The notes under the pieces were generated by a model. The model did no database searches, was not told the DNA's origin, and was given only the letters and a program-made list of their open reading frames with translations. From positions 1 to 7,313 of the forward strand of contig DASUSF010000425.1 in assembly GCA_036375275.1 (NCBI GenBank): a stretch of DNA of 7,313 nucleotides, in the 5' to 3' direction. Position 1 is the stretch's first letter. Every line of letters begins with the position of its first letter. A program made the position numbers and the translations under genes. Shown here one piece after another: positions 6,942 through 7,313 of this stretch. This stretch comes from DASUSF01 sp036375275 (lineage in GTDB: Bacteria; Pseudomonadota; Alphaproteobacteria; Geminicoccales; Geminicoccaceae).

Positions 6942-7313
6942 ATGGAACGCGTGCTCGTCACCGGCGCCGGCGGCTATATCGGCACCACCCTCGTCCCTAT
7001 GCTGCTGGAGCAGGGCTACCGCGTGCGGGCGGTGGACCGCTTCTTCTTCGGCCGGGACCTCCTCCCCGACCACCCCGAGCTGGAGCGGGTGCAGGCCGAC
7101 AGCCGGCGGCTCGAGCGCGAGGTGCTGGACGGCGTCGACCACGTGATCGACCTGGTCGCGATCTCGAACGACCCGAGCGGCGAGCTGTTTCAGGCCGCCA
7201 CCTACCAGATCAACCACGAGTCGCGGGTCACCACGGCGCGGCGCGCCAAGGAGGCCGGCGTCAAGCGCTACATCCTCCCCTCCTCCTGCAGCATCTACGG
7301 CTTCCAGGACCCG
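6942..7313 (+). CDS. NAD-dependent epimerase/dehydratase (extended SDR), N-terminal part
   Basis: Runs off the right edge after exactly 124 codons. It begins at ATG 6942 with AGGA (6929-6932) nine bases upstream. The Rossmann motif TGAGGYIG (G8, G11, G14) and D32 at the end of the second strand indicate NAD(H) rather than NADP(H). DLVAISNDPSGEL (about 71-83), INH near residue 92, GVKRYI and SSCSIYG (114-120) are the usual extended-SDR elements, the last carrying the catalytic Ser region. The YxxxK pair lies beyond the window. Likely reactions are nucleotide-sugar 4-epimerisation, 4,6-dehydration or 4-keto reduction; the NDPSGEL segment is typical of sugar-cluster SDRs, but I cannot assign the substrate. 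It is co-directional with, and 24 bases after, the RmlC-type gene, so probably in the same transcript. Confidence 0.88.
   Translation, partial: MERVLVTGAGGYIGTTLVPMLLEQGYRVRAVDRFFFGRDLLPDHPELERVQADSRRLEREVLDGVDHVIDLVAISNDPSGELFQAATYQINHESRVTTARRAKEAGVKRYILPSSCSIYGFQDP

Overview
The window is uniformly GC-rich, densely coding bacterial DNA. It looks chromosomal and most likely comes from an alphaproteobacterium. Two things support this: a C4-type 5-aminolevulinate synthase (HemA) whose key residues fall at the same numbers as in the Rhodobacter enzyme, and a crotonyl-CoA carboxylase/reductase plus methylsuccinyl-CoA dehydrogenase pair, the hallmark of the ethylmalonyl-CoA pathway. I see no tRNA, rRNA, CRISPR array, insertion sequence or phage gene, and no visible shift in base or codon use.

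Layout, left to right. (1) 2-787, plus strand: the C-terminal part of ccr, cut by the window edge. (2) 928-2592, plus: mcd. Ccr makes (2S)-ethylmalonyl-CoA from crotonyl-CoA and CO2, and Mcd oxidises methylsuccinyl-CoA to mesaconyl-CoA later in the same pathway, so the pair probably forms one unit. (3) 2760-3350, minus: a small secreted OmpA/Pal-like peptidoglycan-binding protein, convergent with mcd, with a good intrinsic terminator at 2703-2735. (4) 3351-3684: a divergent intergenic region with an AT-rich patch and a very GC-rich leader with inverted and direct repeats. (5) 3685-4899, plus: hemA, which makes 5-aminolevulinate from glycine and succinyl-CoA. (6) 4900-5175: a non-coding gap with possible promoter elements. 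(7) 5176 to the right edge, plus: three closely spaced genes for a homoserine-dehydrogenase-like oxidoreductase with a C-terminal SAF domain, an RfbC/RmlC-type sugar 3,5-epimerase, and the start of an NAD-dependent extended-SDR epimerase/dehydratase.

The left half is central carbon and cofactor metabolism. Ccr/Mcd and HemA are linked loosely through succinyl-CoA and glyoxylate/glycine. The right half looks like the beginning of a nucleotide-sugar or cell-surface glycan cluster that continues past the window. Its SAF-domain oxidoreductase has no obvious step in the standard dTDP-rhamnose route. That cluster is the least explained part of the window and the best place to look for undescribed biochemistry. 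The other genes are recognisable members of known families with intact catalytic motifs.
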